Source of the DNA: an uncultured Eubacteriales bacterium
GTDB taxonomy: Bacteria; Bacillota; Clostridia; Peptostreptococcales; Anaerovoracaceae
Reading direction: 5' to 3'
Length of the DNA stretch: 55,412 bases
Assembly: GCA_902775345.1 (NCBI GenBank)
Contig: CACYLW010000011.1
Location: 1 to 55,412, forward strand
Both the position numbers and the translations under genes were made by a program. The notes below the pieces were generated by a model, which worked only from the letters and a program-made list of their open reading frames with translations, was not told the origin of the DNA and did not search any database. Shown piece by piece: positions 1 to 8,053 of this stretch; position 1 is the stretch's first letter, and every line of letters starts with the position of its first letter.

Positions 1-123
1 CATTATGCGTCATTATTGTGCTTTGAATTTTCGAGGACTAACAAGTTTTGCTTGTTTGTCTTTTCTTTCAAAGTCTTTCATTTTCAGGGCTTTTGCCCTA
101 TTAATTCAAGACCTGTTCTGCAC

Positions 124-199
124 TATGAAGTTTTCAAGGTTCCGCTGTGCTTTTCAGCGACAGCTTGTTCAGTATACACAACTCAATCGTTTCTGTCAA
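124..199 (-). promoter_or_regulatory. rRNA-type promoter P2 and start of rRNA leader
   Basis: Read on the minus strand there is a perfect -35 TTGACA (194-199), a 17-nt spacer and -10 TATACT (171-176), preceded by an A/T-rich tract (about 200-245) like an UP element. Just downstream (124-142) is ACCTTGAAAACTTCATA, close to the CCTTGAAAACT leader/boxA-type element found in Firmicute rRNA operons. No gene follows inside the window, so transcription runs off the left edge, most likely into 16S rRNA. The promoter is read directly; the rRNA assignment is inference. Confidence 0.7.
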
Positions 200-275
200 G
201 AACTTTTTTGGAATTTTTTAAATTCTTTTTAAGTTCTTTATTGAGCTGCGGCAGCGCTCAGCTGCTCACTGGCTT

Positions 276-302
276 AAAAAATCAGGGCTTTTATTTGCCC
301 TG
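276..302 (-). terminator. Terminator-like hairpin between P1 and P2
   Basis: Minus strand: CAGGGC, 8-nt loop, GCCCTG, then ATTTTTT. It has a stem and U-tract suited to rho-independent termination and may end the DUF308 gene transcript about 100 nt after its stop codon. It may instead attenuate P1. A second AGGGC/GCCCT hairpin without a U-tract lies near 85-98. Confidence 0.55.
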
Positions 303-319
303 TTTTCAAGCGCTCACTT

Positions 320-347
320 ATATTACTACTTTAAATAAAATAGTCAA
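320..347 (-). promoter_or_regulatory. Possible upstream promoter P1 of the same operon
   Basis: Minus strand: -35 TTGACT (342-347), 16-nt spacer, -10 TAATAT (320-325). It lies about 150 bp upstream of P2, giving the tandem P1/P2 arrangement common for rRNA operons. A terminator-like hairpin (280-302) lies between the two, which is odd if P1 feeds the operon. Confidence 0.45.
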
Positions 348-408
348 TACCTTTTTGCGATTTTTAATTTTATTTTTTAAGTATTTGCGAACGTATCTGC
401 AGCCCTTT

Positions 409-1140
409 TTATTCCTCCATTTCGCGCTCGGCTTCTCTCTCCTGACGCGTGATCGCCGCGCTCATCATGATGTCCTGCTCTGCTGCCATGTCCGCTTTTA
501 TCTTAGCGATCCGCCTCTGAGCGTTCTTCTGCTCGCGTATGCCCTCCTTCGCCTTGGCAAGCGCCCGCTTCTCGTCTTCCTGGGCTTCCATGAGCTTCTC
601 TTCATTGCCTGTAACAAAGCTCGGCCTGGAGTATTCGATGCTGAACGACTGCCAGAACCTTCTGAGTCCGAGTATTATCATGCAGATGCCGATGAGCAGT
701 GTCTGGCTCAGTCTGAGCGTGGAGTTATTGAAGAACATGTATCCGCCCGCGATGAGCATGAGCGTGCAGAGCGTTACGCCTATCCTCTGGTCTGCATCAG
801 ACTCCATGATATCGAGCCATTCTGATCTGAATGCAAGGACGCCTTCGATGAGCATCCAGAGAGCGAACATCATCAGCGCGCTGTTGTCGTCTGTGACCTG
901 ACCCGAAACTATGACGATGCCGAAGATGAGCATGAGGAATCCGTCTTTTGCAATTCCGACGCCGGTCTCGGACACATCAAAATCCGCCCGCCTTCCGATG
1001 AGTATTTCAAAAGCACCGAGCAGTATGAATATGAGTCCTATAACAAATGCGACCGACAGAAAGGCTGCGCTGGCATTTGCGACGCAGAATATTCCCGCGC
1101 CTATCATCGCGACGCTCGCGATCATCATCAATGTTCTCAT
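409..1140 (-). CDS. DUF308 / HdeD-like multi-pass membrane protein
   Basis: A 243-aa protein with five or six hydrophobic segments in the first 180 residues and a charged, Ala/Glu/Arg-rich tail that probably forms a coiled coil in the cytoplasm. The N-terminal helices with small-residue patterns (segment starting MRTLMMIASVAMIGAGIF) resemble the HdeD/DUF308 family, whose biochemical role is unclear. The start at 1140 was chosen over an upstream in-frame start because GGAGG sits 5 nt before it and the extra residues are basic and non-membrane. It has its own promoter (1166-1194) and follows the iorB terminator, so it is monocistronic. The family call is moderate and the function unknown. Confidence 0.7.
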   Translation of the reverse strand: MRTLMMIASVAMIGAGIFCVANASAAFLSVAFVIGLIFILLGAFEILIGRRADFDVSETGVGIAKDGFLMLIFGIVIVSGQVTDDNSALMMFALWMLIEGVLAFRSEWLDIMESDADQRIGVTLCTLMLIAGGYMFFNNSTLRLSQTLLIGICMIILGLRRFWQSFSIEYSRPSFVTGNEEKLMEAQEDEKRALAKAKEGIREQKNAQRRIAKIKADMAAEQDIMMSAAITRQEREAEREMEE

Positions 1141-1165
1141 TACTTCCTCCTTTGAAATCCGTTTT

Positions 1166-1194
1166 ATACTATCACGCCGCGCGCCGCGTTTCAA
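1166..1194 (-). promoter_or_regulatory. Promoter of the DUF308 gene
   Basis: Minus strand -35 TTGAAA (1189-1194), 17-nt GC-rich spacer, -10 TAGTAT (1166-1171), about 25 nt before the start codon. Confidence 0.6.
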
Positions 1195-1207
1195 GGATGC
1201 GCAAATC

Positions 1208-1238
1208 AAAAGGTGCCGGCGTATTGCCGCCGGCACCT
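1208..1238 (-). terminator. Terminator of iorAB
   Basis: Minus strand: AGGTGCCGGC, 8-nt loop, GCCGGCACCT, then TTTGATTT. A perfect 10-bp GC-rich stem just downstream of the iorB stop. Confidence 0.85.
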
Positions 1239-1260
1239 CAGGAATCTTTTAAAGACTTCA

Positions 1261-1833
1261 CTACAGGCTGTAACCTGCGTGGAACGCCTTCTTGTTGAGG
1301 TCGATGAATTTTGCCTTTACGTTTGCTTCGATCTCAGCATCCCAGTCGATCTCATCGAGTCCCATTGCCTTTACGAGGGCTCCGAGAAGAACGATGTTCA
1401 TGGCCTTTGGATTGCCGAGTTCTGTAGCTACCTCAGCAGCCTTGAAGGACAGCACTTCGCATTTCTCCTTGAGATGCTCGATGATTCCCTCAGGATACTC
1501 AGCTGCGCCGAGATTGACCGGTACAGGCTGGATGCGATAGTCATTGATGACCATCTTGCCGCCGATCTTGAGGTGGTCGAGCCATCTGAGAGCTTCCATC
1601 TCTTCGAACGCAACGATAACGTCTGCCGATCCCTTTCCTACGATAGGGCTGTATACCTTATCACCGTATCTGACCTGTGTGGATACGGAGCCGCCTCTCT
1701 GCGACATTCCGTGGATCTCACTCATCTTGACATCATAGCCGGCCTTGATGAGACCGCTTGTCAGGATCTTGCTTGCCAGGATAGTTCCCTGTCCGCCTAC
1801 TCCTACCAGGAGGATATTCTTTACTTCACTCAT
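1261..1833 (-). CDS. iorB: Indolepyruvate:ferredoxin oxidoreductase, beta subunit
   Basis: A 190-aa gamma-type subunit of the 2-oxoacid:ferredoxin oxidoreductase family. It opens with the typical NILLVGVGGQGTILAS stretch and carries the conserved EIHGMSQRGG motif near residues 38-47. With IorA it oxidatively decarboxylates aryl pyruvates (indolepyruvate, phenylpyruvate) made by transamination of aromatic amino acids, giving aryl-acetyl-CoA and reduced ferredoxin in the cytoplasm. Its ATG overlaps the iorA stop by one base (TAATG), with GAGGAGG inside iorA, so the two are translationally coupled. It is the last gene before a strong terminator. The assignment is firm at family level; substrate preference comes from the pairing with the fused IorA. 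Confidence 0.95.
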   Translation of the reverse strand: MSEVKNILLVGVGGQGTILASKILTSGLIKAGYDVKMSEIHGMSQRGGSVSTQVRYGDKVYSPIVGKGSADVIVAFEEMEALRWLDHLKIGGKMVINDYRIQPVPVNLGAAEYPEGIIEHLKEKCEVLSFKAAEVATELGNPKAMNIVLLGALVKAMGLDEIDWDAEIEANVKAKFIDLNKKAFHAGYSL

Positions 1834-3611
1834 TACCTTGTCACCTCCTCAATAGCCTTGAATGGGCAAACCTGCTTGCAGACTGTACATCCGTTGCAGC
1901 TTGTCTTGTCGATGACTACCTTCTCCTTTGTGCTGATCAGAGCCGGGCATCCGGTCTTTACGCACATCTTGCAGTTCTTACACTTGTCCTGATCGATCAC
2001 GCACTGTGTCTTGTGCAGTGTCGGGAACTCGTCGATATCCTGCTGGCTGAACTTCTTGAGCACGCACGGCCATCTTGTGATGAGTACGCATGGCTCATCC
2101 TTCGGCAGCAGCTTGTCGAGAGCAGCGTTGACCTCGTCGAGGTGGTTAGGATTTACAGTAATGATATTATCTTCCTTGACTCCGATAGCCTTGCAGAGTG
2201 CAGGGATGTCTACCTCAGGAGCTTCCTTGCCCATGAGTGTGTAGCCTGTTCCAGGGTTCTGCTGGTGACCGGTCATGCCTGTGATACGGTTGTCGAGGAT
2301 GATGGACAGGTTGCTGCCGCTGTTATATACAGCATCCATCAGCGAGTTGACACCTGTATGGAAGAATGTAGAGTCTCCGATGACCGAAACTACCTTTGTA
2401 TCCTTGCCGGCATCCCTGAAAGCGATCGAAGCGCCGTGTCCCTGAGAGATCGAAGCGCCCATGCAGATGCAGGAGTGCAGAGCGTTCAGAGGTGCTGCCA
2501 TACCGAGTGTATAGCATCCGATGTCTCCTGTGATCATGATGCCTTTTCTCTTGGAGAGAGCATAGAACAGTCCTCTGTGTGGGCAGCCTGCGCAAAGTGC
2601 AGGAGGTCTGACTACAGTCTTCATGTCTGTAGTGTAAGTCTCAGGCTCTACTCCGAGGAATGCCTTTCTTACGATATCAGTATTGAGCTCATCGAATCTT
2701 GGAATCACATCCTTGCCTGTGCACTCGATACCGAGAGTCTTTACGAACTCTTCGATATACGGATCCATTTCCTCAACGATGTATACTTTGTCGACCTTGC
2801 TGCAGAAGTCCTTGATCAGCTTGTCAGGCATAGGGAATGTGAGACCGAGCTTCAGATAAGAAGCGTTCTCACCGAATGTTTCCTTTGCATACTGATAGGA
2901 GATACCCGATGTGATAACACCGATCTTTGTATCGAACATCTCGACTCTGTTGAATTCGCAGTCATTGGAGAACTCTCTTGCTGCCGCGATCCTGTCTTCG
3001 AGTGTCGCTCTGAGAACCTTGGCATTAGCCGGAGCGGTTACATACTTCCTGATCTTTGGCTCATAGTCAGGTACTTCAGCTTCTTCTCTGTCGCCAAGCT
3101 CTACAAGTCCCTTGGAGTGGCATGTTCTTGTTGTGACATGGAAGAGTACCGGCATGTCGAATCTTTCCGAAAGCGCGAATGCCTTCTTCATGAAGTCCTT
3201 GGACTCCTGGCTGTCGGACGGCTCAAGCATGAGAAGCCTTGCTGCCTTTGCCTGGTTTCTGTTGTCCTGCTCGTTCTGTGAACTGTGCTGGCCCGGATCG
3301 TCCGCTACTACCATTACGAAACCGCCGGTAACGCCGGTGTACGCGAATGTGTAGATAGGGTCTGCCGCAACGTTCATTCCTACGTGCTTCATGGCACAGA
3401 AGGATCTTACGCCTGCGATGGAAGCACCGATTGCTGCCTCTGTGGCTACCTTCTCATTAGGTGCCCACTCGGAGTAGCACTCTGCTCCGTACTGAGGCAT
3501 GTTTTCGAGGATCTCGGTGCTCGGTGTTCCCGGATATGCCGAAGCGAATCTCGCGCCGCCTTCCCATGCTCCGCGAGCGGTCGCTTCGTTACCGGACATG
3601 ATAACTTTCAT
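1833..3611 (-). CDS. iorA: Indolepyruvate:ferredoxin oxidoreductase, alpha subunit
   Basis: A 592-aa large subunit. The N-terminal pyrimidine-binding domain contains YPGTPSTEI near residues 23-31. The central-to-C-terminal TPP-binding domain has CAGCPHRG and a GDIGCYTLG Mg/TPP region. Two [4Fe-4S] ferredoxin motifs at the very C-terminus are CKNCKMC and CNGCTVC. This full-length architecture is typical of IorA and binds TPP and Fe-S clusters to transfer electrons to ferredoxin. The start at 3611 is preferred over an in-frame start 63 nt upstream because GGGAGG precedes it and the family's N-terminus aligns there. It is the first gene of the iorAB operon, driven by a consensus-like promoter at 3739-3767. 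Confidence 0.96.
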   Translation of the reverse strand: MKVIMSGNEATARGAWEGGARFASAYPGTPSTEILENMPQYGAECYSEWAPNEKVATEAAIGASIAGVRSFCAMKHVGMNVAADPIYTFAYTGVTGGFVMVVADDPGQHSSQNEQDNRNQAKAARLLMLEPSDSQESKDFMKKAFALSERFDMPVLFHVTTRTCHSKGLVELGDREEAEVPDYEPKIRKYVTAPANAKVLRATLEDRIAAAREFSNDCEFNRVEMFDTKIGVITSGISYQYAKETFGENASYLKLGLTFPMPDKLIKDFCSKVDKVYIVEEMDPYIEEFVKTLGIECTGKDVIPRFDELNTDIVRKAFLGVEPETYTTDMKTVVRPPALCAGCPHRGLFYALSKRKGIMITGDIGCYTLGMAAPLNALHSCICMGASISQGHGASIAFRDAGKDTKVVSVIGDSTFFHTGVNSLMDAVYNSGSNLSIILDNRITGMTGHQQNPGTGYTLMGKEAPEVDIPALCKAIGVKEDNIITVNPNHLDEVNAALDKLLPKDEPCVLITRWPCVLKKFSQQDIDEFPTLHKTQCVIDQDKCKNCKMCVKTGCPALISTKEKVVIDKTSCNGCTVCKQVCPFKAIEEVTR

Positions 3612-3738
3612 AAAGCATTTCCTCCCTTTTACATAATGCAGGTACCGCCTGTAAGGCGATACCGTTGTTTTCAAATGCCCTTACGCCATCATTAGCTTCT
3701 ATTTATATATAGAAGAAAAACTATATTTTGCATTGATT

Positions 3739-3767
3739 ATTATACATCGTGCAGACGCCTCTTTCAA
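3739..3767 (-). promoter_or_regulatory. iorAB promoter
   Basis: Minus strand -35 TTGAAA (3762-3767), 17-nt spacer, -10 TATAAT (3739-3744). The leader is about 120 nt and has an AT-rich partial inverted repeat (CTTCTATATATAAATAGAAG) just after the -10. Confidence 0.75.
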
Positions 3768-3782
3768 TCTCACGCTTGCACT

Positions 3783-3813
3783 AAAAAGAAGCAAGGGCTC
3801 TCGCCCCCGCTTC
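3783..3813 (-). terminator. Terminator of the pentapeptide-repeat gene
   Basis: Minus strand: GAAGCGGGGGC, GAGA loop, GCCCTTGCTTC (two G-T pairs), then TTTTT. It lies 10 nt after the stop at 3824. Confidence 0.8.
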
Positions 3814-3823
3814 AGATCATCTT

Positions 3824-4627
3824 TTATTTAGACTGGTAATCGACACACTGCTGACGGTCGAGGAAGAAATGGATGCCAGGCGAGCTGTCCTTCCAGCGGT
3901 CCGTCTGGAACCCGTTGGCCGGCTCCAGCCACTTGCCGACTTCATAGTAGAAGTCCGGGTCGACAGTCGACTGCGCCCATGTGTAGTTTTCAGTTTCATC
4001 TATGCTGGTTATCTTGAGCACTTTCACCCTGGATACCCTTCCGGTCTCCATTGTTGCCATGCAGCGGTGCGCGTCTCTCGGCACAAGCATCATCACGACA
4101 CGCAGATCAGTACAGCACTTCCACGCGATAAAAGCCTCCCCTTCCTCAGGACAGCGCATCTTATACCACTGTGTATCATCATCGATGATGACCTTATCCT
4201 GATTAAGCGCATCCTCAAGGACGGATGAATAGATATTTGCTCCTCTGAGGTCAATGCCCGTCATGTCCTGAAAACGGAAGCTGCATCCGCGGGCCTTGCA
4301 TCCGCAGAGCTTCATTCCCGTAAGGTCATTATTATAGAAGGCAACGTTATCCATCTGCGATCCGCTGAAGTCAGTTTCATGCAGATTGCAGCCATCAAAA
4401 GTGGCGCGTCTGAAATCTATGCCCGTAAGGTCGCGGCCGGCAAGATCTATCCCCTTTATGATGCAGTGCCGCATGTCTGGCATGGCTCCGGCCGCAGCAT
4501 CCCGCATCCTTTCAAGTTCAGCGTCAAAAGCCTCCGCCGATTCGAGGCGCCGTTTGTCACTTTCCGGGACAGGCCTGTATGCCTCATTCTCTTTTACAAA
4601 ATCCATTTCGCTGGAAGTAAAATTCAT
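3824..4627 (-). CDS. Pentapeptide-repeat protein with a C-terminal domain like DUF5758
   Basis: A 267-aa cytoplasmic protein. Residues about 55-135 form A(D/N)LxX repeats (for example IDLAGRDLTGIDFRRATFDG and MTGIDLRGANIYSS) expected to fold as a right-handed quadrilateral beta-helix. The remaining 130 residues form a globular domain with the ending PGIHFFLDRQQCVDY, which I recognise as similar to the DUF5758 domain found behind pentapeptide repeats in gut Firmicutes. There is no signal peptide or membrane helix. The gene is monocistronic, with a weak AGAGAGG ribosome site. Its function is unknown; some pentapeptide proteins bind topoisomerases as DNA mimics, but nothing here specifies that. 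Confidence 0.85.
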   Translation of the reverse strand: MNFTSSEMDFVKENEAYRPVPESDKRRLESAEAFDAELERMRDAAAGAMPDMRHCIIKGIDLAGRDLTGIDFRRATFDGCNLHETDFSGSQMDNVAFYNNDLTGMKLCGCKARGCSFRFQDMTGIDLRGANIYSSVLEDALNQDKVIIDDDTQWYKMRCPEEGEAFIAWKCCTDLRVVMMLVPRDAHRCMATMETGRVSRVKVLKITSIDETENYTWAQSTVDPDFYYEVGKWLEPANGFQTDRWKDSSPGIHFFLDRQQCVDYQSK

Positions 4628-4685
4628 CTCTGTTCCCTCTCTTTGCTCATGACCTCTTTTCAGTAATTATACTCCAACGCGTAAA

Positions 4686-4721
4686 GAAAAACACAGCCCG
4701 CGGCTAAGCTGCGGACTGTGT
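4686..4721 (-). terminator. Terminator of lysW
   Basis: Minus strand: ACACAGTCCGCAGC, short loop, GCCGCGGGCTGTGT, then TTTTC. It ends the transporter transcript and overlaps the upstream region of the pentapeptide gene, whose -10 TATAAT is near 4666-4671. Confidence 0.85.
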
Positions 4722-4752
4722 TTCATTATTCTTTATTATAGTGTCTGTTTTT

Positions 4753-6312
4753 TTAGTTTACAGCGGCGCTGTTGGTATTTGCCGACTCAGGTACTCTGTA
4801 GCTGCCTTCGCGGCCCCTGAGGAAGAAGAGTGTTCCGACGAGCAGAACGACTCCTACGATCAGAGGGATCACCGGGCTGCTTACGTAGCCTGCTATCACA
4901 TATGATATGGCAGATACTACAGCAACAGTTGTAGCGTAAGGAAGCTGTGTCGATACGTGCGATACGTGGTTGCAGTTAGCGCCTGCGGAAGCCATGATCG
5001 TTGTATCCGAGATCGGTGAGCAGTGGTCTCCGTATACGGCACCGGCCATGCAGGCTGCGATGATCGGTGTGGAAAGCTCCGGATGCGAGTTTGTGATAGC
5101 CAGTCCGAGCGGGATCAGGATACCGAATGTTCCCCATGATGTTCCGGAAGCGAATGCCAGTACGCAGGCGATTAGGAAGAGTGCCGCAGGGATAACGCCT
5201 ACTGCAGCTCCGCTCATGCCCTCAACAAGCCCGCTTACAAAATCAGCAAGGCCGAGGCTGTCAGTCATGGCTTTGAGTGACCATGCAAGTGTCAGTACCA
5301 GGATCGGCGGTACCATTGCCTTCATGCCCTCAGGGATGCAGCTCATGCATTCAGTGAAGCTGATGGTACGTCTTATTGTGTAGTAAGCGATAATGATCAC
5401 CAGCGCAACGAGAGCTCCCATAGAGAGACCGACAGATGCGTCTGAATCAGAGAATGCTGTTACGAAGCCCGCGCCGTCGAAGAATCCGCCTGTGTAGACC
5501 ATTCCAAGCACGCAGCTTATTACCAGTACCACTACAGGGAGTACGAGGTCGAGTACTGTGCCGTTATCGCTTCCCTGCTCTACAGCATCAGCGGTGGCTG
5601 CGTTAGCGTCCTCGACTGTGAAGAGATCTCCGTTTTCGATCGCGTTCTTCTCAAACTGCGACATGTTTGCATAGTCGAATTTCATGAAGATGAGCGCAAA
5701 CATCATTACAAGTGTAAAGATCGCATAGAAGTTATAAGGTATGCATCTGATGAAGAGCGAAATGCCTTCTCCTTCACCTGCGAAGCTCGATACTGCAGCT
5801 GCCCATGAAGATACAGGAGCGATGATGCAGACAGGAGCAGCAGTTGCGTCGATGATGTAAGCGAGCTTAGCTCTCGACACTTTGAACTCGTCTGTTACAG
5901 GCTTCATAACACTGCCGACTGTGAGGCAGTTGAAGTAGTCGTCAACGAAGATCACGATACCGAGAAGGACTGTAGCGACCTCAGCTGCTACACGTGTCCT
6001 GACACGTCTCAGCGCCCAGGCTCCGAAAGCCTTTGAACCTCCGGAGAGATTCATCAGCGCTACGATGATTCCGAGGATGACCAGGAATATGAGGATTCCT
6101 ACGTTCCATCCGTCTGTAAGTGATGCGATAAGTCCGTCCTGAAGAACGTGATTTACTATGCCATCGAAGTCAGCGCCGGCGAAAAGGATTCCGCCTACGA
6201 GCACGCCCAGGAAGAGCGAGCTGTATACCTCTTTTGTAATGAGCGCCAATACGATAGCAATGAGTGGCGGCAGAACCGCCCATGCGGTTGCGTAAAGAGC
6301 AGGTGTGTCCAT
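4753..6312 (-). CDS. lysW: NhaC-family transporter under lysine riboswitch (LysW-like)
   Basis: A 519-aa integral membrane protein with about 11-13 hydrophobic segments and the NhaC superfamily signatures GTSWGTFGILIPLG and YGDHCSPISDTTIMAS. NhaC proteins are usually annotated Na+/H+ antiporters. Here the gene stands alone behind a full lysine (L-box) riboswitch, and comparative genomics has proposed that such NhaC-like proteins (LysW) are lysine transporters. Lysine uptake, probably Na+ or H+ coupled, is therefore the best reading. The start at 6312 was chosen because GGAGG precedes it and the family N-terminus (start of MDTPALYATAWAVLPP) fits; two upstream in-frame ATGs lie in the regulatory leader. 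Transport specificity is inferred from regulation, not from sequence. Confidence 0.88.
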   Translation of the reverse strand: MDTPALYATAWAVLPPLIAIVLALITKEVYSSLFLGVLVGGILFAGADFDGIVNHVLQDGLIASLTDGWNVGILIFLVILGIIVALMNLSGGSKAFGAWALRRVRTRVAAEVATVLLGIVIFVDDYFNCLTVGSVMKPVTDEFKVSRAKLAYIIDATAAPVCIIAPVSSWAAAVSSFAGEGEGISLFIRCIPYNFYAIFTLVMMFALIFMKFDYANMSQFEKNAIENGDLFTVEDANAATADAVEQGSDNGTVLDLVLPVVVLVISCVLGMVYTGGFFDGAGFVTAFSDSDASVGLSMGALVALVIIIAYYTIRRTISFTECMSCIPEGMKAMVPPILVLTLAWSLKAMTDSLGLADFVSGLVEGMSGAAVGVIPAALFLIACVLAFASGTSWGTFGILIPLGLAITNSHPELSTPIIAACMAGAVYGDHCSPISDTTIMASAGANCNHVSHVSTQLPYATTVAVVSAISYVIAGYVSSPVIPLIVGVVLLVGTLFFLRGREGSYRVPESANTNSAAVN

Positions 6313-6333
6313 AAATAATACCTCCATATAATG

Positions 6334-6378
6334 AAAATGATCCATGAATAACGCTTGAAACGAAACTGCCATGGATCA
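6334..6378 (-). promoter_or_regulatory. lysW expression-platform hairpin
   Basis: Minus strand: TGATCCATG, 23-nt loop, CATGGATCA, then TTTTC. It sits between the riboswitch and the ribosome binding site. The 3' strand of the aptamer's closing stem (CTATCATGG) can pair with its CCATG, which suggests a switch between antiterminator and terminator. The stem is only 9 bp with a short U-run, so a different mechanism is possible. Confidence 0.5.
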
Positions 6379-6397
6379 GGTTTTATATTATTCCTAC

Positions 6398-6558
6398 CAT
6401 GATAGCGCTCCACTTTCGTGACAGTCCGGCGCATCTTATTGCACCGTCCCAGCTAGCCGGTTTCGGGTTTCCGGTAAGCTTCGGCGGATCATCCTTTCCT
6501 GACCGCGCCCCCCTGCGCTTAACCGGCCAGTACTGATAATCTCCGCAACCTCTATCGG
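6398..6558 (-). ncRNA. Lysine riboswitch (L-box)
   Basis: Minus strand, in order: GATAGAGGTTGCG (start of the five-way junction), AGTAC (internal-loop motif), GGAAAGGATGATC with CGCCGAAGC, CTGGGACGG, GGACTGTCACG and TGGAGCGCTATC closing the GATAG/CTATC stem. These are the conserved blocks of the Rfam lysine class, in correct order and spacing over about 160 nt. It binds lysine and represses the downstream transporter. A family covariance-model scan would be expected to hit it strongly. Confidence 0.95.
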
Positions 6559-6588
6559 GTCAGGGTTATTCATTTGTCGATATGATAG

Positions 6589-6617
6589 ATAATAATTACA
6601 ACAAAATGTGTTGTCAA
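6589..6617 (-). promoter_or_regulatory. lysW promoter
   Basis: Minus strand -35 TTGACA (6612-6617), 17-nt spacer, -10 TATTAT (6589-6594). Transcription would start about 20-25 nt before the riboswitch. Confidence 0.8.
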
Positions 6618-6692
6618 CTGATTTTGTGAATTAATACAAAAACAATGCGGCAAATCAGCACGCCTGATGTATTGATTCACAAAAGCGCTTTT

Positions 6693-8051
6693 CTATTCTT
6701 CATAGGTGCCGAGAGACCGGATCACGCGTGCCGCGATAGGAGCCGCTACCTCCGATCCGAAGCCTCCATCCTTTACCCAGACTACGAAGGCATACGGCGC
6801 ATCCTCGTCAGCAGTGAATCCCACGAACCACGCATCCGGATTCCACGAACCCACTTCAGCAGTACCGGACTTGGCATACATGTCCATGCCCTCGAAGTTC
6901 CACTCTCCGTAGTTCTCTACGACATTGTTCTTCATCATGTCCTTGAGCTCAGCCGCAGTATCCTTGTCCAGATATCTTCCCAGGCTCTTGCCTCCGGTAA
7001 GTTCCTTTATGAATGTAGCGCTCTTGATGAGGGTCGGCTGCATCGCTTCGCCTTCATTCGCGATAGCTCCCATGTAGACCATCATGGCGCATGGATTCAC
7101 GAGATCGTCGGCCTGGCCTATGCCCGCCCAGCTGAGCTTCACGTCATTGTCTTTCGGGAAGTCGAAAGAACCCGCCGCTGTTTCGATGCCGTCGACATGC
7201 ACCGGTTCAGTGAGACCGGCCTTTTCAGCGTATTTTGCCATGGCCTTTGCTCCGACCTTGCGTGTCAGGGCGCCGAAAGCACCGTTGCACGACTGCGCAA
7301 GTGCGCCCCTGAAGTCGACTTCACCATGAGCAGTTACGTCGGTAAGCTGGGTATCATCGCCCTCTCCGAGCTGGTTGACTCCGTCGCATTCGTATGTGAA
7401 CGAATCCCTGTCAGACACATTGTCTATGACAGCAGCAGCTGTGACCAGCTTGAAGGTGGATCCCGGAGTAAGCAGTCCGTCAAGGAAGTTGTTGAAGAAG
7501 TATGAGTTATCCTCTTCAGCCGAGGCTTCCGGTTCGTATGCCGGGTCGAACGTCGGTGTACTGACCATGCACACGACCTCACCTGTCTTCCAGTTATATA
7601 CACCTACCGTTCCGGTCCTGCCGGCCAGCGCTTCATATGCCGTACGGTTCGCGTTGGCGTCTATGGTGAGGGCTATGCGTTTGCCGTTAGCCGTAGTGTC
7701 ATAGGTGCCGTTCATTATGTCGTAGCCTATGAGCTGGCTCTTGAAAATGGATATCGCTCCGTCGGATATGTTGCCCTGCGGGTCACCCACAGCGTGTACG
7801 GTAGCGACCCTCGTCTCATAGTCGCCGCTGTAATAGAAGCCGTCAGGGGTGCAGCTGAGGAGCTCTTCCCCGTAGCGGTCCGTAATGGTGCCGCGGTTTA
7901 TCATGCCGTCCGTATATATCTGTGTATTCCCGTAGAATGTCGCCCATTCTCCGCCGTGCTTAACGAATCTGTATCCGAAAAGCCCCGTGCCTGCAAGAAG
8001 CATGATCACCAGCAGGAGGCATATCCACGCTCTTCTTTCCTGTTTTCGCAT
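6693..8051 (-). CDS. Class B penicillin-binding protein (PbpA-like transpeptidase)
   Basis: A 452-aa peptidoglycan D,D-transpeptidase anchored by one N-terminal membrane helix (about residues 9-27), with the catalytic domain outside. Active-site motifs are complete: STFK (Ser198, Lys201), SCN (254-256) and KSGT (394-397). The short RGTITDRYGE segment (53-62) is the class B N-terminal motif. At about 450 aa it is short for a class B PBP and resembles the PbpA of actinobacterial rodA-pbpA operons. The start codon lies 2 bp after the stop of the FHA-FtsW gene, so a SEDS glycosyltransferase and its cognate transpeptidase are co-transcribed. The role is septal or lateral wall synthesis; which one cannot be told from sequence. 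Confidence 0.93.
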   Translation of the reverse strand: MRKQERRAWICLLLVIMLLAGTGLFGYRFVKHGGEWATFYGNTQIYTDGMINRGTITDRYGEELLSCTPDGFYYSGDYETRVATVHAVGDPQGNISDGAISIFKSQLIGYDIMNGTYDTTANGKRIALTIDANANRTAYEALAGRTGTVGVYNWKTGEVVCMVSTPTFDPAYEPEASAEEDNSYFFNNFLDGLLTPGSTFKLVTAAAVIDNVSDRDSFTYECDGVNQLGEGDDTQLTDVTAHGEVDFRGALAQSCNGAFGALTRKVGAKAMAKYAEKAGLTEPVHVDGIETAAGSFDFPKDNDVKLSWAGIGQADDLVNPCAMMVYMGAIANEGEAMQPTLIKSATFIKELTGGKSLGRYLDKDTAAELKDMMKNNVVENYGEWNFEGMDMYAKSGTAEVGSWNPDAWFVGFTADEDAPYAFVVWVKDGGFGSEVAAPIAARVIRSLGTYEE

Positions 8052-8053
8052 GG

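Noticed and set aside
1-408. 16S rRNA gene start
   Set aside because: No 16S sequence is present; only the leader-type promoter region is inside the window.
16-825. Plus-strand frames at the left edge
   Set aside because: They run through a strong minus-strand promoter region and then antisense to the DUF308 gene, with no ribosome site.
2013-3281. 422-codon open frame antisense to iorA
   Set aside because: Shadow of iorA codon structure; no start signals or domain.
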